A stretch of 11,243 bases of DNA from a bacterium BMS3Bbin07 (GTDB taxonomy: Bacteria > Nitrospirota > Thermodesulfovibrionia > Thermodesulfovibrionales > JdFR-85), in assembly GCA_002898135.1 (NCBI GenBank), contig BDTQ01000158.1:1-11243 (forward strand), written 5' to 3'. The notes beneath the pieces are model-generated. The model did not search any database and was not told the DNA's origin. It was given only the letters and a program-made list of their open reading frames with translations. Positions 1 through 6,946 of the stretch are shown here, piece after piece. A program made the translations under genes and the position numbers. Every line of letters starts with the position of its first letter. The first letter of the stretch is position 1.

Positions 1-19
1 AAATGCTTATTTCGAATAT

Positions 20-361
20 TTATCTTCTCATTTCCCCTGGATACTTCCCTTTTTTGGTAACAGGACAACATGCCGGGGCAGGGAGTGACTCGGAGTAGTC
101 CTGTTCAAGCAGCTTCAGGATATCCGGAATTACCGGGTCAACAAGGAAGTAGCATCTCAGTCTTCCATCCATATAGTAGTCAATAATTCCGTGATTCCTG
201 AGTAAAGAGAGGTGTTGTGATATGTTGGGCTGACTTATCTCTAAAAACTCCTCAAAATCGCTCACACACTTCACACCCTTTGTGAGTTCCTCAAGTATCC
301 TGATCCTTGCCGGATGGGCAATAACCCTTAATAGCTCTGCCCTCTGTCCCAGTGACCGCAT
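20..361 (-). CDS. ArsR/SmtB-family winged-helix transcriptional repressor
   Basis: This 113-residue protein is a single winged-helix DNA-binding domain of the ArsR/SmtB type, a family of dimeric repressors that leave DNA when they bind a metal, metalloid or other ligand. Visible marks are the N-terminal LRVIAHPARIRILEEL helix (11-26), the recognition-helix stretch ISQPNISQHLSLLRNHGII (42-60) and the wing YYMDGRLRCYFL (62-73). Cysteines are at 32, 70, 98 and 99. The classical ArsR site ELCVCDLC is not intact: only the first Cys is kept (KCVSDF) and the second is Ser. An adjacent Cys pair sits in the C-terminal tail (PACCP). The start has a strong AGGAGG at 366-371. The gene lies 75 bases downstream of purB and has its own promoter. 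Arsenic sensing is possible but unproven; the regulated genes probably lie beyond the left edge. Confidence 0.9.
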   Translation of the reverse strand: MRSLGQRAELLRVIAHPARIRILEELTKGVKCVSDFEEFLEISQPNISQHLSLLRNHGIIDYYMDGRLRCYFLVDPVIPDILKLLEQDYSESLPAPACCPVTKKGKYPGEMRR

Positions 362-365
362 ATAT

Positions 366-410
366 CCTCCTATATATTCAAATATTATTATATTTTTATG
401 TTCCTGTCAA
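366..410 (-). promoter_or_regulatory. arsR promoter with operator-like palindrome and RBS
   Basis: On the minus strand, TTGACA (410-405) is followed after 17 bases by TAATAT (387-382), a credible sigma-70-type promoter. A 12-base inverted repeat, plus-strand ATATT-CA-AATAT (374-385), overlaps the -10 box and the expected transcription start. This is where an autoregulating ArsR-type repressor would bind. A consensus Shine-Dalgarno AGGAGG (371-366) follows, 4 bases before the arsR start codon. Assignment is by eye only. Confidence 0.55.
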
Positions 411-436
411 GAGAAAAATTCTTTCCTTAATGTGAG

Positions 437-1735
437 TTATGCATTTTCAAAGACACGTTTGAATATATAATCCACATTTCTCAGGTAATATGAGAGGTCA
501 AACAGAGTGTCGAGTTCCGCAGCGGACAAGTGTCCTGTTACATCAGGGTCCTGTTTGAGGAGGGTTTGAAAATCCCTTTCCTCCTGCCAGCTTTTCATTG
601 CATTACGCTGCACGAGGGCATAGGCTTCCTCACGGCTGAGTCCCTTTTCAGTGAGGGCAAGCATAACACGCTGTGAGTTGTACAGGCCAAAGCTCCGCAT
701 CATGTTTGTCTTCATCCTTTCAGGATAAAGCTGAAGGCCTTCGAGTATGCCCTTCAGCCTGCTTAGCATGTAGTCAACAAGGATTGTGCTGTCAGGTATT
801 ATTACCCTCTCAACAGAGGAGTGCGATATGTCCCTCTCATGCCACAGGGGTATGTTTTCAAGGGCTGCTATTGAATTGGCCCTTACAATGCGGGCAAGGC
901 CCGAGAGGTTTTCACTGCCCACGGGGTTTCGTTTATGTGGCATTGCCGAGGAGCCTTTCTGCCCGACTGTAAAGGGCTCTTCAGCCTCCAGCACCTCTGT
1001 CCTCTGGAGATGCCGTATCTCTACGGCGATCTTCTCTATGCAGGCGGCCACAATGGCAAGGGTGACCAGATACTCGGCATGCCTGTCCCTTTGTACCACC
1101 TGGGTGGCAACAGGCTCTGGTTTTAACCCAAGCCTTGAAAGGACCATTTCTTCAATCTGCGGCGGGATGTTGGAGAATGTTCCCACAGCACCTGAAAGCT
1201 TGCCGGCGGAGATTACCTCCCTGGCCCTTTTCATCCTTTCGAGATTGCGTTTCATATCTTCATGCCAGAGGGCAAATTTAAGACCAAAGGTCATTGGTTC
1301 AGCATGAATGCCATGACTGCGGCCCATGCAGGGTATGTCCTTGTGCCTGTATGCCTGCTCTTTAAGGACGTCAAGGAGTGTCTCGATATCATTGATGATG
1401 ATATCTGCTGCATCACGCATCAGCAGGGCAAGGGCTGTGTCAAGTATATCCGATGATGTCAGCCCCTTATGAATATAGCGGGCCTCGGGCCCTACATGCT
1501 CGGACACTGAGGTGAGAAAGGCGATTACATCATGCTTGACAGTGGCCTCTATCTCGTCGATCCGCTCTGTATCGAATCCAGCCTTCTCCTTGATGACCTT
1601 GAGGGCGTCCTGCGGGATGTCCCCCATCTCCGCCCATGCCTCGCAGGCGGCTATCTCCACCTCAAGCCATTTCCTGTATTTGCTCTCAAGTGTCCATATC
1701 TTCTCCATTGCCTTACGTGTGTATCGTGGTATCAT
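437..1735 (-). CDS. purB: adenylosuccinate lyase
   Basis: PurB acts twice in purine synthesis: it releases fumarate from SAICAR to give AICAR, and from adenylosuccinate to give AMP. The protein is a cytosolic fumarase/aspartase-superfamily tetramer. I chose the ATG at 1735 (432 residues) over the one 21 bases upstream because it begins [14 protein letters not shown] like the Bacillus subtilis enzyme and has GGAGG 10 bases upstream. With this start His68 (TVKHDV), His89 (YIHKGLTS) and His141 ([10 protein letters not shown]) fall at the numbers I recall for the active-site histidines of the B. subtilis enzyme. The superfamily signature [11 protein letters not shown] lies at about 261-271, and the substrate-contact stretch [13 protein letters not shown] follows at about 304-316. 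Length is normal and no key residue is missing. It is divergent from the SH3-domain gene and is followed by arsR; the pairing with arsR has no evident functional logic. Confidence 0.97.
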   Translation of the reverse strand: MIPRYTRKAMEKIWTLESKYRKWLEVEIAACEAWAEMGDIPQDALKVIKEKAGFDTERIDEIEATVKHDVIAFLTSVSEHVGPEARYIHKGLTSSDILDTALALLMRDAADIIINDIETLLDVLKEQAYRHKDIPCMGRSHGIHAEPMTFGLKFALWHEDMKRNLERMKRAREVISAGKLSGAVGTFSNIPPQIEEMVLSRLGLKPEPVATQVVQRDRHAEYLVTLAIVAACIEKIAVEIRHLQRTEVLEAEEPFTVGQKGSSAMPHKRNPVGSENLSGLARIVRANSIAALENIPLWHERDISHSSVERVIIPDSTILVDYMLSRLKGILEGLQLYPERMKTNMMRSFGLYNSQRVMLALTEKGLSREEAYALVQRNAMKSWQEERDFQTLLKQDPDVTGHLSAAELDTLFDLSYYLRNVDYIFKRVFENA

Positions 1736-1790
1736 TTTCCCCTGTCCTCCATTCATTCGACTCTGTTTTTTTGTGAAAATCGGAGCCTAT

Positions 1791-1820
1791 ATTTTACAGG
1801 TTGTGTGCGGTGTTTGACAA
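1791..1820 (-). promoter_or_regulatory. candidate purB promoter
   Basis: The minus strand reads TTGTCA (1820-1815), an 18-base spacer, then TAAAAT (1796-1791). Transcription would start near 1784 and give a leader of about 50 bases before the purB ATG at 1735. Its -35 box overlaps the candidate -35 of the divergent SH3 gene. No PurR-like or riboswitch-like element was recognised. Confidence 0.4.
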
Positions 1821-1880
1821 TCCAGTAGGAGGGGTGAGAGAATAAGGGCTTGATATTAGTATGTGCTCTGAGTATATAAT
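1814..1880 (+). promoter_or_regulatory. candidate promoter(s) of the SH3-domain gene
   Basis: Two sigma-70-like options are visible. The first is TTGACA (1814-1819) with GAGAAT 18 bases downstream (1838-1843), which overlaps the purB -35 on the other strand. The second is TTGATA (1850-1855) with a perfect TATAAT (1875-1880) at a long 19-base spacing; it would start transcription only a few bases before the chosen ATG at 1891. I cannot choose between them from sequence. Confidence 0.3.
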
Positions 1881-1890
1881 TAATACTGTA

Positions 1891-2337
1891 ATGAAAAAGA
1901 TACTGTTATATGGACTGTTTGTCACGTTGGTCTTTGCCTTTAGTAGTAATGCCCTTGCATTGTGTGTTAACGTGCCTGAGGCCAACCTCAGAGGCGGGCC
2001 CGGAACCAGGTATGAAAAGAGGTGGCTTGTCTTCAAATACACGGCCCTGAAGAAGATAGCCAAAAGAAAGGGATGGTATAAGGTTCAGGATGTTGATGGC
2101 GATCTGCACTGGATTCATGGGAAACTGGTTACCTCTAAAATCAAATGTGCAGTGGTCAAGGTAGAGAAGGCGAATGTCAGAAGCGGGCCGGGAACAAGGT
2201 TTAAAAAGAGCGCTATGAGTCCGGCTATAAAATATGATTCGTTTAAGGTGATCAAGAGAAAGGGGGCATGGGTGAAGGTTAAGGATGAATTTGGTGACAA
2301 GGGCTGGATATCCAGAAAGTTATTATGGATTCAGTGA
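1891..2337 (+). CDS. secreted protein with two SH3b domains
   Basis: From the ATG at 1891 the protein has 148 residues. An earlier in-frame ATG at 1861 would add ten residues including an acidic one before the signal peptide, so I prefer 1891, although neither start has a good ribosome site. Residues 1-23 form a signal peptide (MKK, a hydrophobic core, then SNALA). The -1 Leu before Cys25 argues against a lipobox. Two bacterial SH3 repeats follow, each opening with Cys (25 and 86), then ANLRGGPGTRYEK (31-43) and ANVRSGPGTRFKK (94-106), and closing with DLHWIHGKLV and DKGWISRKLL. The mature protein is very rich in Lys and Arg. Bacterial SH3 domains of this kind often bind cell-wall peptides, and a periplasmic or cell-wall role is the usual inference. 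No catalytic domain is attached. It is the only plus-strand gene here, placed between divergent purB and a convergent phosphoesterase. Confidence 0.85.
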   Translation: MKKILLYGLFVTLVFAFSSNALALCVNVPEANLRGGPGTRYEKRWLVFKYTALKKIAKRKGWYKVQDVDGDLHWIHGKLVTSKIKCAVVKVEKANVRSGPGTRFKKSAMSPAIKYDSFKVIKRKGAWVKVKDEFGDKGWISRKLLWIQ

Positions 2338-2377
2338 AGTGAACCTTTTCTGTGTCCTGACCCTGAGTCCGGAGTAT

Positions 2378-3103
2378 TCATATCCCCTTCTCCAGTCTCT
2401 CTATCAGGAATTTGGGCAGTCCGGCTTCTCTCATCTTTCTCTGGGTCTCTCTGAAGTTATAGTCAACACGGATTATTTCCACTTCCCCTGCCGTTAAGAC
2501 TGCATAAGCAGCCCTTGGATCCCTGTCCCTTGGCTGTCCGACACTGCCTGCATTGATGATATACCGTGCAGCCTCTGAGAAGGTTGTCCTGTCCTTGTAG
2601 AGGATGAGTTCACCTGAGGGGCGTTTTTCCACTATAAATGGGGCATGACTGTGACCTATAAGGCATATCTTTTGTTTAAAGTATTGGAAATTAAGCCCTG
2701 CATCATTGAGCGTAATTATGTAACGCCATGCATCCGGTTCCTTTGGTGTGGAATGAACGAGACAGAGATTATCCTTCTCCATCACTTTCAATATGTCCAG
2801 TTTTCTGAGGAGTTCAAGGTTTTCTTCTGTTATATGTTCAATTGTCCATTGCACTGCAGCCCTCGCATTTTCGTTAAAATATGCTAAGGGCGTATCCCCG
2901 GTAACTGCACGGTCATGATTTCCTGCAAGAAGGATCAGACACTCTTTTTTAAGCAGCTCAATGCATTCATTCGGATTGGGTCCGTATCCGACTGCATCGC
3001 CAAGGAACAGGATTTTTTTAATTTCCCTCTTCCTGATGTCCTCAATTACCGCATATAATGCCTCAAGGTTGGAGTGGACATCCGAGATTACAGCATATAG
3101 CAT
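2378..3103 (-). CDS. calcineurin-like metallophosphoesterase (YfcE-like)
   Basis: This 241-residue protein is a binuclear-metal phosphoesterase, probably acting on phosphodiesters or phosphomonoesters in the cytosol; the substrate is unknown. All metal motifs are present in order: SDVHSN (7-12), LGDAVGYGP (34-42), GNHD (61-64), LVHSTP (115-120) and GHSH (150-153), followed by INAGSVGQPRD, typical of the compact YfcE/MJ0936-like group. There is no signal peptide. The start at 3103 has GAGAG 7 bases upstream, while another ATG at 3110 in a different frame lies directly against that site. The gene follows nusB by 10 bases and is probably the last of the lepA-rib-nusB operon. It converges on the SH3 gene across a 40-base gap in which I see no clear terminator. 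Confidence 0.92.
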   Translation of the reverse strand: MLYAVISDVHSNLEALYAVIEDIRKREIKKILFLGDAVGYGPNPNECIELLKKECLILLAGNHDRAVTGDTPLAYFNENARAAVQWTIEHITEENLELLRKLDILKVMEKDNLCLVHSTPKEPDAWRYIITLNDAGLNFQYFKQKICLIGHSHAPFIVEKRPSGELILYKDRTTFSEAARYIINAGSVGQPRDRDPRAAYAVLTAGEVEIIRVDYNFRETQRKMREAGLPKFLIERLEKGI

Positions 3104-3110
3104 ATAGCAT
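3092..3110. repeat. 7-bp tandem repeat spanning a start codon
   Basis: The plus strand carries AGCATAT twice followed by AGCAT. On the minus strand this gives three ATGs at 7-base spacing (3110, 3103, 3096), each in a different frame. Only 3103 opens the phosphoesterase, with a suitably spaced GAGAG. The tract is very short, 2.7 copies. Confidence 0.6.
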
Positions 3111-3113
3111 CTC

Positions 3114-3530
3114 TCAGTGCATTCTCTTCTTCAGTTTCCTTGCTATCCTGTCCAGCAGGCCGTTGATAAAAGAAGAAGATTCTTTGGCTGAAAACTTTTT
3201 TGCGATCTCTATGGCCTCATTCAGTGTAACGGCTGCAGGGACATCGTTTTTGTAAAGAAGTTCGTATGTAGCAAACCTCAGTATGTTTCTGTCAACTGCA
3301 GCCATCCTCTTCATCTCCCAGTGTTCAGCTACAGACTTTATTAATGAATCTATGTGGGCAAGATTTTTGAGGGTGCCGCGGACAAGTTCCTCAGTGAATG
3401 CCTTTACATCATCAGGTGCAGGATTTTCCTTCCAGAAGGCCTCAAAATTCAATCTGTCAGGAGTGTCTTTTGTCAGGTCACATTGATATAATATCTGCAG
3501 GGCATATTCCCTTGCCTTTCTTCTTTTCAT
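3114..3530 (-). CDS. nusB: transcription antitermination factor NusB
   Basis: NusB (138 residues, normal length) binds boxA RNA with S10/NusE and supports antitermination in rRNA operons. The all-helical domain is recognisable throughout: RRKAREYALQILYQCD (3-18), the central FTEELVRG (45-52), and the conserved C-terminal half with VDRNILRFATYELLY (79-93), VTLNEAIEIAKKFS (101-114) and SSSFINGLLDRIA. The gene begins 3 bases after the ribH stop codon and has no obvious Shine-Dalgarno site, so coupled translation with ribH is likely. A ribH-nusB pairing is common across bacteria, which supports both calls. Confidence 0.96.
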   Translation of the reverse strand: MKRRKAREYALQILYQCDLTKDTPDRLNFEAFWKENPAPDDVKAFTEELVRGTLKNLAHIDSLIKSVAEHWEMKRMAAVDRNILRFATYELLYKNDVPAAVTLNEAIEIAKKFSAKESSSFINGLLDRIARKLKKRMH

Positions 3531-3533
3531 AAT

Positions 3534-3995
3534 CTATATTTTCTTCATCAGATCAGCCATCTCCAGGGCTGTCATTGCAGCATCCCAGCCTTTGTTGCCG
3601 GCCTTTGAACCTGCACGTTCAATGGCCTGCTCAATTGTATCTGATGTTATTACCCCAAAGGAAACAGGGACTCCTGTCTCCATGCCGGCAACGGCAATAC
3701 CCTTGGATGCCTCGGCAGCCACATAGTCGAAATGAGGGGTTGAGCCCCTTATAATAGTGCCGAGGGCTATAATTGCATTATAAGTGCCTTTTTGTGCCAG
3801 CTTCTTTACTATAATCGGCAGCTCAAATGCACCGGGCACCCGCACCAGGTCAATATCCTTCTCTGATGTGCCGTGTCTCTTCAGTGCATCAATGGCGCCT
3901 TCCGTCAGTTTGCTGGTGATAAAATCATTAAAACGGCTTGTTATAATACAAAATTTCAGGCCCTTGCCGATTAGTTCACCTTCATAAATATTCAT
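3534..3995 (-). CDS. ribH: 6,7-dimethyl-8-ribityllumazine synthase
   Basis: RibH condenses 5-amino-6-ribitylamino-uracil with dihydroxybutanone phosphate to make the lumazine precursor of riboflavin, usually as a pentamer or 60-subunit shell. I chose the ATG at 3995 (153 residues, as in the family) because a strong GGGAGG sits just upstream and the protein then starts [15 protein letters not shown]. The open frame extends 11 codons further into the heptamer repeat, which is unlikely to be coding. Motifs: ITSRFND (19-25), [10 protein letters not shown] (51-60), [17 protein letters not shown] with the catalytic-type His (78-94), and PVSFGVIT (110-117). It shares its substrates with RibBA just upstream and its product goes to RibE. 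Confidence 0.97.
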   Translation of the reverse strand: MNIYEGELIGKGLKFCIITSRFNDFITSKLTEGAIDALKRHGTSEKDIDLVRVPGAFELPIIVKKLAQKGTYNAIIALGTIIRGSTPHFDYVAAEASKGIAVAGMETGVPVSFGVITSDTIEQAIERAGSKAGNKGWDAAMTALEMADLMKKI

Positions 3996-4013
3996 AAAAA
4001 ACCTCCCTTTAAG

Positions 4014-4041
4014 ATTGTCAATTGACAATTGACAATTGACT
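4014..4041. repeat. heptanucleotide tandem repeat with 16-bp perfect palindrome
   Basis: Four consecutive 7-mers, ATTGTCA, ATTGACA, ATTGACA and ATTGACT, lie in the ribBA-ribH gap directly before the ribH ribosome site. The first two and the next base pairs form a perfect 16-bp palindrome (4014-4029, ATTGTCAATTGACAAT). The function is unknown; it could be an operator, a hairpin in the message, or a simple-sequence expansion. Confidence 0.75.
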
Positions 4042-4074
4042 ATTTAAAGAATAAATAATTTTATTTGATAGTCA
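4037..4074. repeat. nested inverted repeat between ribBA and ribH
   Basis: TGACTAT (4037-4043) pairs with ATAGTCA (4068-4074), and inside it AAATAA (4053-4058) pairs with TTATTT (4061-4066). The stretch is very AT-rich and has no T-run placed like that of a terminator. It could fold in the ribBA-ribH message as a weak structure or a processing site. Confidence 0.4.
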
Positions 4075-4084
4075 CCAATCATTG

Positions 4085-5302
4085 TCATACTTTTTCCAGC
4101 AGGTGTCCAAGTTTTTTCTTTTTTGTCTTCAGGTAGGCACGGTTCTTTTCTCCCGGTTTAATCTCAACAGGTATGCGTTCAACCACCTGCAGGCCATAGC
4201 CCTCAAGTCCCACTATCTTGCGTGGATTGTTTGTCATCAACCTGATCTTCTTCACTCCTGTATCAACGAGTATCTGTGCGCCTATTCCATAATCTCTCAG
4301 GTCCGGCTTGAAGCCGAGCTTTATATTTGCCTCAACAGTGTCAAGCCCTTCATCCTGAAGGACATATGCGCGGAGTTTGTTGGCGAGTCCTATGCCCCTG
4401 CCTTCCTGTCTCATATAAAGTATAACCCCTTTGCCGGCCTCTTCCACTATCTTCATGGCCGAATGGAGCTGGTCTCCGCAATCACACCTTTTTGAACCAA
4501 ATACATCGCCTGTGAGGCACTCGGAGTGTACCCTTACGAGAGTCGGTTCATCAGGAGTTATGTCTCCTTTTACAAGGGCGAGGTGCACATTGCTGTCAAC
4601 CATATTTTCATATACAATCGCCTTGAAATCTCCACCGTAAGATGTCGGGAGTTTTACCTCTGCGACCCTTTTTACGAGGGTTTCCTTACACATACGGTGT
4701 TCGATAAGATCTTTGACGGTTATTATCTTCAGCTTGTGCTCTCTGGCAAACTCCATTAACTGCGGCACACGTGCCATGGTGCCGTCCTCATCCATTATTT
4801 CACAGATGACCCCGGCATGGTTGAGTCCGGCGAGTCTGGCAAGGTCTACGGAACCCTCTGTCTGACCCGCCCTCTGGAGCACCCCTCCAGGCCTGGACCT
4901 GAGGGGGAAAATATGTCCCGGCTTAACAATGTCTTCAGGCCCTGACTTCGGGTTTATGGCAGTAAGTATTGTGGTTGCCCTGTCATGGGCTGAAATGCCG
5001 GTAGTTACCCCCCGCTTGGCCTCAATGGATACAGTGAAGGCCGTACCATACGGAGACGAGTTTGCATTGGTCATCATGGGGAGCTGAAGCTCATCTATCC
5101 TCTCCGGCGTCAGACTGAGGCATATCAACCCCCTGCCATGCTTAGCCATAAAGTTTATTGCCTCCGGGGTCACTTTTTCTGCTGCTATGCAGAGGTCCCC
5201 TTCGTTTTCCCTGTCCTCGTCGTCAACGAGGATGATGATCTTTCCCTGCCTGATATCTTCAATGGCCTCTTCTATGGTGTTAAATTTGTACTTGCTTCTC
5301 AT
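4085..5302 (-). CDS. ribBA: bifunctional DHBP synthase / GTP cyclohydrolase II
   Basis: RibBA supplies both branches of riboflavin synthesis: RibB turns ribulose 5-phosphate into dihydroxybutanone phosphate plus formate, and RibA opens GTP. The 405 residues hold RibB at about 1-200 ([10 protein letters not shown] at 27-36, SAHDRATTI at 104-112, GHIFPLRS at 129-136) and RibA at about 208-405. RibA shows Zn ligands Cys262, Cys273 and Cys275 ([15 protein letters not shown]), [12 protein letters not shown] (298-309) and TNNPRKI (357-363). Oddity: the usual RibB motif RxGHTEA reads RAGQTEG, so the position of the metal-binding His (His153 in Escherichia coli numbering) is Gln147. The start has AAGGAGG 4 bases upstream. 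The gene lies 44 bases after ribE and 89 bases before ribH. Confidence 0.96.
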   Translation of the reverse strand: MRSKYKFNTIEEAIEDIRQGKIIILVDDEDRENEGDLCIAAEKVTPEAINFMAKHGRGLICLSLTPERIDELQLPMMTNANSSPYGTAFTVSIEAKRGVTTGISAHDRATTILTAINPKSGPEDIVKPGHIFPLRSRPGGVLQRAGQTEGSVDLARLAGLNHAGVICEIMDEDGTMARVPQLMEFAREHKLKIITVKDLIEHRMCKETLVKRVAEVKLPTSYGGDFKAIVYENMVDSNVHLALVKGDITPDEPTLVRVHSECLTGDVFGSKRCDCGDQLHSAMKIVEEAGKGVILYMRQEGRGIGLANKLRAYVLQDEGLDTVEANIKLGFKPDLRDYGIGAQILVDTGVKKIRLMTNNPRKIVGLEGYGLQVVERIPVEIKPGEKNRAYLKTKKKKLGHLLEKV

Positions 5303-5346
5303 CCTGCCTCCTTTATCTGTTCGTGTTATCTTTTTTTGTATCTTCT

Positions 5347-5991
5347 TTAAAGAAATCCGGATTTGCCCAGAATTGATAAAAGTTTATCATCCTTCTCTTC
5401 CGTGGTGACGTTTAGAAATTTAGCCACATACTTGCCCAGTATATCAACTTCAAGGTTAACAGTGTCATTAACCTCCTTCTGTGCTATTGTGGTGATATTT
5501 TCAGTATGAGGTATGATTACCACAGTAAAAGAGTCCCTTTCGATATCCACAACAGTGAGGCTGATGCCATCTATTGCAATGGAGCCTTTTTTTACAATGT
5601 ATTTCGTTACCTCTTCAGGAGCCCCTATCTCGACCTTTACAGTGTCACCAATACGGTGTTTGTGTTTAATTCTGCCCACCCCGTCAATATGACCGGTCAC
5701 AAAATGTCCACCAAGCCTGTCCGATGGTCTGAGGGCAGGTTCGAGATTAACGCGGTCTCCTTTTTTAAGCATGCCGATATTGGAGGTCTTTAATGTTTCC
5801 GCTGAGAGGTCAAAGAGCATAATCCCATGCTGCAGGGATGTAATTGTAAGGCATACACCGTTTACGGAGATGCTGTCACCTATATCAGCAGTCCTTGTAA
5901 CCTCTTTGGAGAGTATGCCAAGGTGGGCAATCCTGCCCTTTTTATCAATCTCCGAAACCGTTCCCATCTCCTGTACAATCCCGGTAAACAT
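5347..5991 (-). CDS. ribE: riboflavin synthase, alpha subunit
   Basis: This enzyme dismutates two lumazine molecules into riboflavin and the pyrimidine returned to RibH. The 214 residues show two homologous lumazine-binding barrels. The first has [10 protein letters not shown] (1-10), [13 protein letters not shown] (38-50) and [13 protein letters not shown]; the second has [13 protein letters not shown] (94-106), [13 protein letters not shown] and a matching nucleotide-binding loop. A C-terminal trimerisation segment follows. Start: GGAG lies 5 bases upstream, inside the end of the preceding gene, whose stop codon is 2 bases away. Escherichia coli calls this gene ribC or ribE. No FMN riboswitch precedes it, so regulation must come from the shared operon promoter or elsewhere. 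Confidence 0.96.
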   Translation of the reverse strand: MFTGIVQEMGTVSEIDKKGRIAHLGILSKEVTRTADIGDSISVNGVCLTITSLQHGIMLFDLSAETLKTSNIGMLKKGDRVNLEPALRPSDRLGGHFVTGHIDGVGRIKHKHRIGDTVKVEIGAPEEVTKYIVKKGSIAIDGISLTVVDIERDSFTVVIIPHTENITTIAQKEVNDTVNLEVDILGKYVAKFLNVTTEEKDDKLLSILGKSGFL

Positions 5992-5993
5992 AC

Positions 5994-6338
5994 CTACTCC
6001 ACCACATCGACTTCAAAATCAAGCGGTACCTGATAATATCCGGCAAGGTCTACCACTTCAGACCAGGATGTGGATATCCTTACCTGTCTATTCGTGACAA
6101 CCACGTATATGTCTGAGGGTTTGACCGGTATATTCAGGGAACGGGCTTCCGCATAGACCAGGTCCCTGTAACGGTCAGGACCTCTATAACTGAGCCTTGC
6201 TATGGACCTGGCCTCGGATTTTAAGGTGAAATAACGATAGTACGGCAGGGTAAACTGATATCCGATATAAACAGAAACGATGAGAAGGATAATACATAAA
6301 ACCGGTTTTATGCTTCCTCTTTCATTTCTGATATTCAT
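5994..6338 (-). CDS. DUF4845-like small membrane protein
   Basis: This 114-residue protein has a basic N-terminus (R4, R7, K11), one transmembrane segment at about 12-30 (VLCIILLIVSVYIGYQF) and an external domain of about 80 residues. The pattern of an early TM helix, then LPYYRYFTLK and a paired helix/strand domain ending VPLDFEVDV resembles DUF4845 proteins. These often sit next to lepB in proteobacteria, in the order lepA-lepB-DUF4845-rnc. Its position directly after lepB, with a 4-base ATGA overlap, supports the match; assignment to the family is by pattern only. No function is known. Proximity to signal peptidase suggests an envelope role, possibly as a LepB partner, but this is inference. 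GGGAG lies 9 bases before the start. Confidence 0.7.
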   Translation of the reverse strand: MNIRNERGSIKPVLCIILLIVSVYIGYQFTLPYYRYFTLKSEARSIARLSYRGPDRYRDLVYAEARSLNIPVKPSDIYVVVTNRQVRISTSWSEVVDLAGYYQVPLDFEVDVVE

Positions 6339-6946
6339 TTGACTAATCTCCCTATCCTGTTTAGCCTGGGAAGATGCCGGTTGCTGTCCCAGGACCAGTA
6401 TATAATAAATGCCTTTCCTTTGACAGCATTGAGGTCAACGAAACCCCAGTACCTGCTGTCATAACTTTGGTCACGGTTATCACCCATCACAAAGAGCTTG
6501 CCATTTGGGACATACAGGGGGCCGAAATTGTCTCTTACATCCATGCCAATGGACCTGATGTCATTGTCAGTGTGCTGGATGTATGGTTCGTTAAGGGGTT
6601 TGCCGTTTACATAAACTATCTTGTTTCTCCCCTCAACCACGTCTCCTCCGACTCCGATTACCCTCTTTATAAAATCCCTGTCAGGGTCTTTGGGGTATTT
6701 AAATACCACTACATCGTCCCGCCGGGGCTCCCTGAATACCAGTATTTTTTTATCTGTAAAGGGTATCTCTGTGCCGTAAATGAATTTGGTGACCAATATA
6801 TGGTCACCAACAAGGAGCGTGGGAATCATTGAGCCTGAAGGTATTTTAAATGCCTGTACAACATAGGCCCTGATGATGAGTGCAAGTAAAAGGGCGGTTA
6901 TTATTGCCTCGGCATACTCCCGTATTATCCCTTTTTTTTTCTTCAT
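6335..6946 (-). CDS. lepB: signal peptidase I
   Basis: LepB is the membrane-bound serine protease that cuts signal peptides from exported proteins with a Ser/Lys dyad. In these 203 residues one TM helix (about 12-30) precedes the catalytic box [10 protein letters not shown], nucleophile Ser39. The general-base Lys94 is in [12 protein letters not shown] (91-102), and box E is [15 protein letters not shown] (154-168). The single N-terminal anchor and compact size match the short form seen in many non-enteric bacteria. The N-terminus is MKKKKG, encoded through a run of nine A. Start and lepA stop overlap as ATGA, with GAGGG 7 bases upstream, so translation is coupled to lepA. The exported SH3 protein in this window is a plausible client, as any secreted protein would be. 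Confidence 0.97.
   Translation of the reverse strand: MKKKKGIIREYAEAIITALLLALIIRAYVVQAFKIPSGSMIPTLLVGDHILVTKFIYGTEIPFTDKKILVFREPRRDDVVVFKYPKDPDRDFIKRVIGVGGDVVEGRNKIVYVNGKPLNEPYIQHTDNDIRSIGMDVRDNFGPLYVPNGKLFVMGDNRDQSYDSRYWGFVDLNAVKGKAFIIYWSWDSNRHLPRLNRIGRLVK

Noticed and set aside
9..20. TTCGAA element beside the arsR stop codon as a second operator
   Set aside because: It resembles the arsR palindrome only partly, its symmetric core is 6 bases, and it overlaps the end of the coding sequence.
786..1307. Long plus-strand open frame of 173 codons antisense to purB
   Set aside because: The opposite strand has full, well-conserved purB motifs in this stretch; the antisense product shows no domain and has no ribosome site.
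1794..2118. Minus-strand open frames opposite the SH3-domain gene
   Set aside because: The plus strand shows a signal peptide and two clear SH3b repeats; the minus-strand products show neither domain nor start signal.
2338..2377. Possible bidirectional terminator in the convergent 40-base gap
   Set aside because: Only a 6-base TCCGGA palindrome is present, with no stable stem plus T-run on either strand.
3996..4028. Longer RibH from the upstream in-frame ATG at 4028
   Set aside because: The extra 11 codons run through the heptamer repeat and the Shine-Dalgarno site; the ATG at 3995 gives the family length and start.
5303..5346. FMN riboswitch before the riboflavin genes
   Set aside because: The gap is only 44 bases, ribE follows the previous gene by 2 bases, and no RFN-type conserved blocks are visible.
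6374..6832. Plus-strand open frame of 152 codons antisense to lepB
   Set aside because: It lies wholly inside lepB, whose catalytic boxes are intact; the antisense product looks like a shadow translation.
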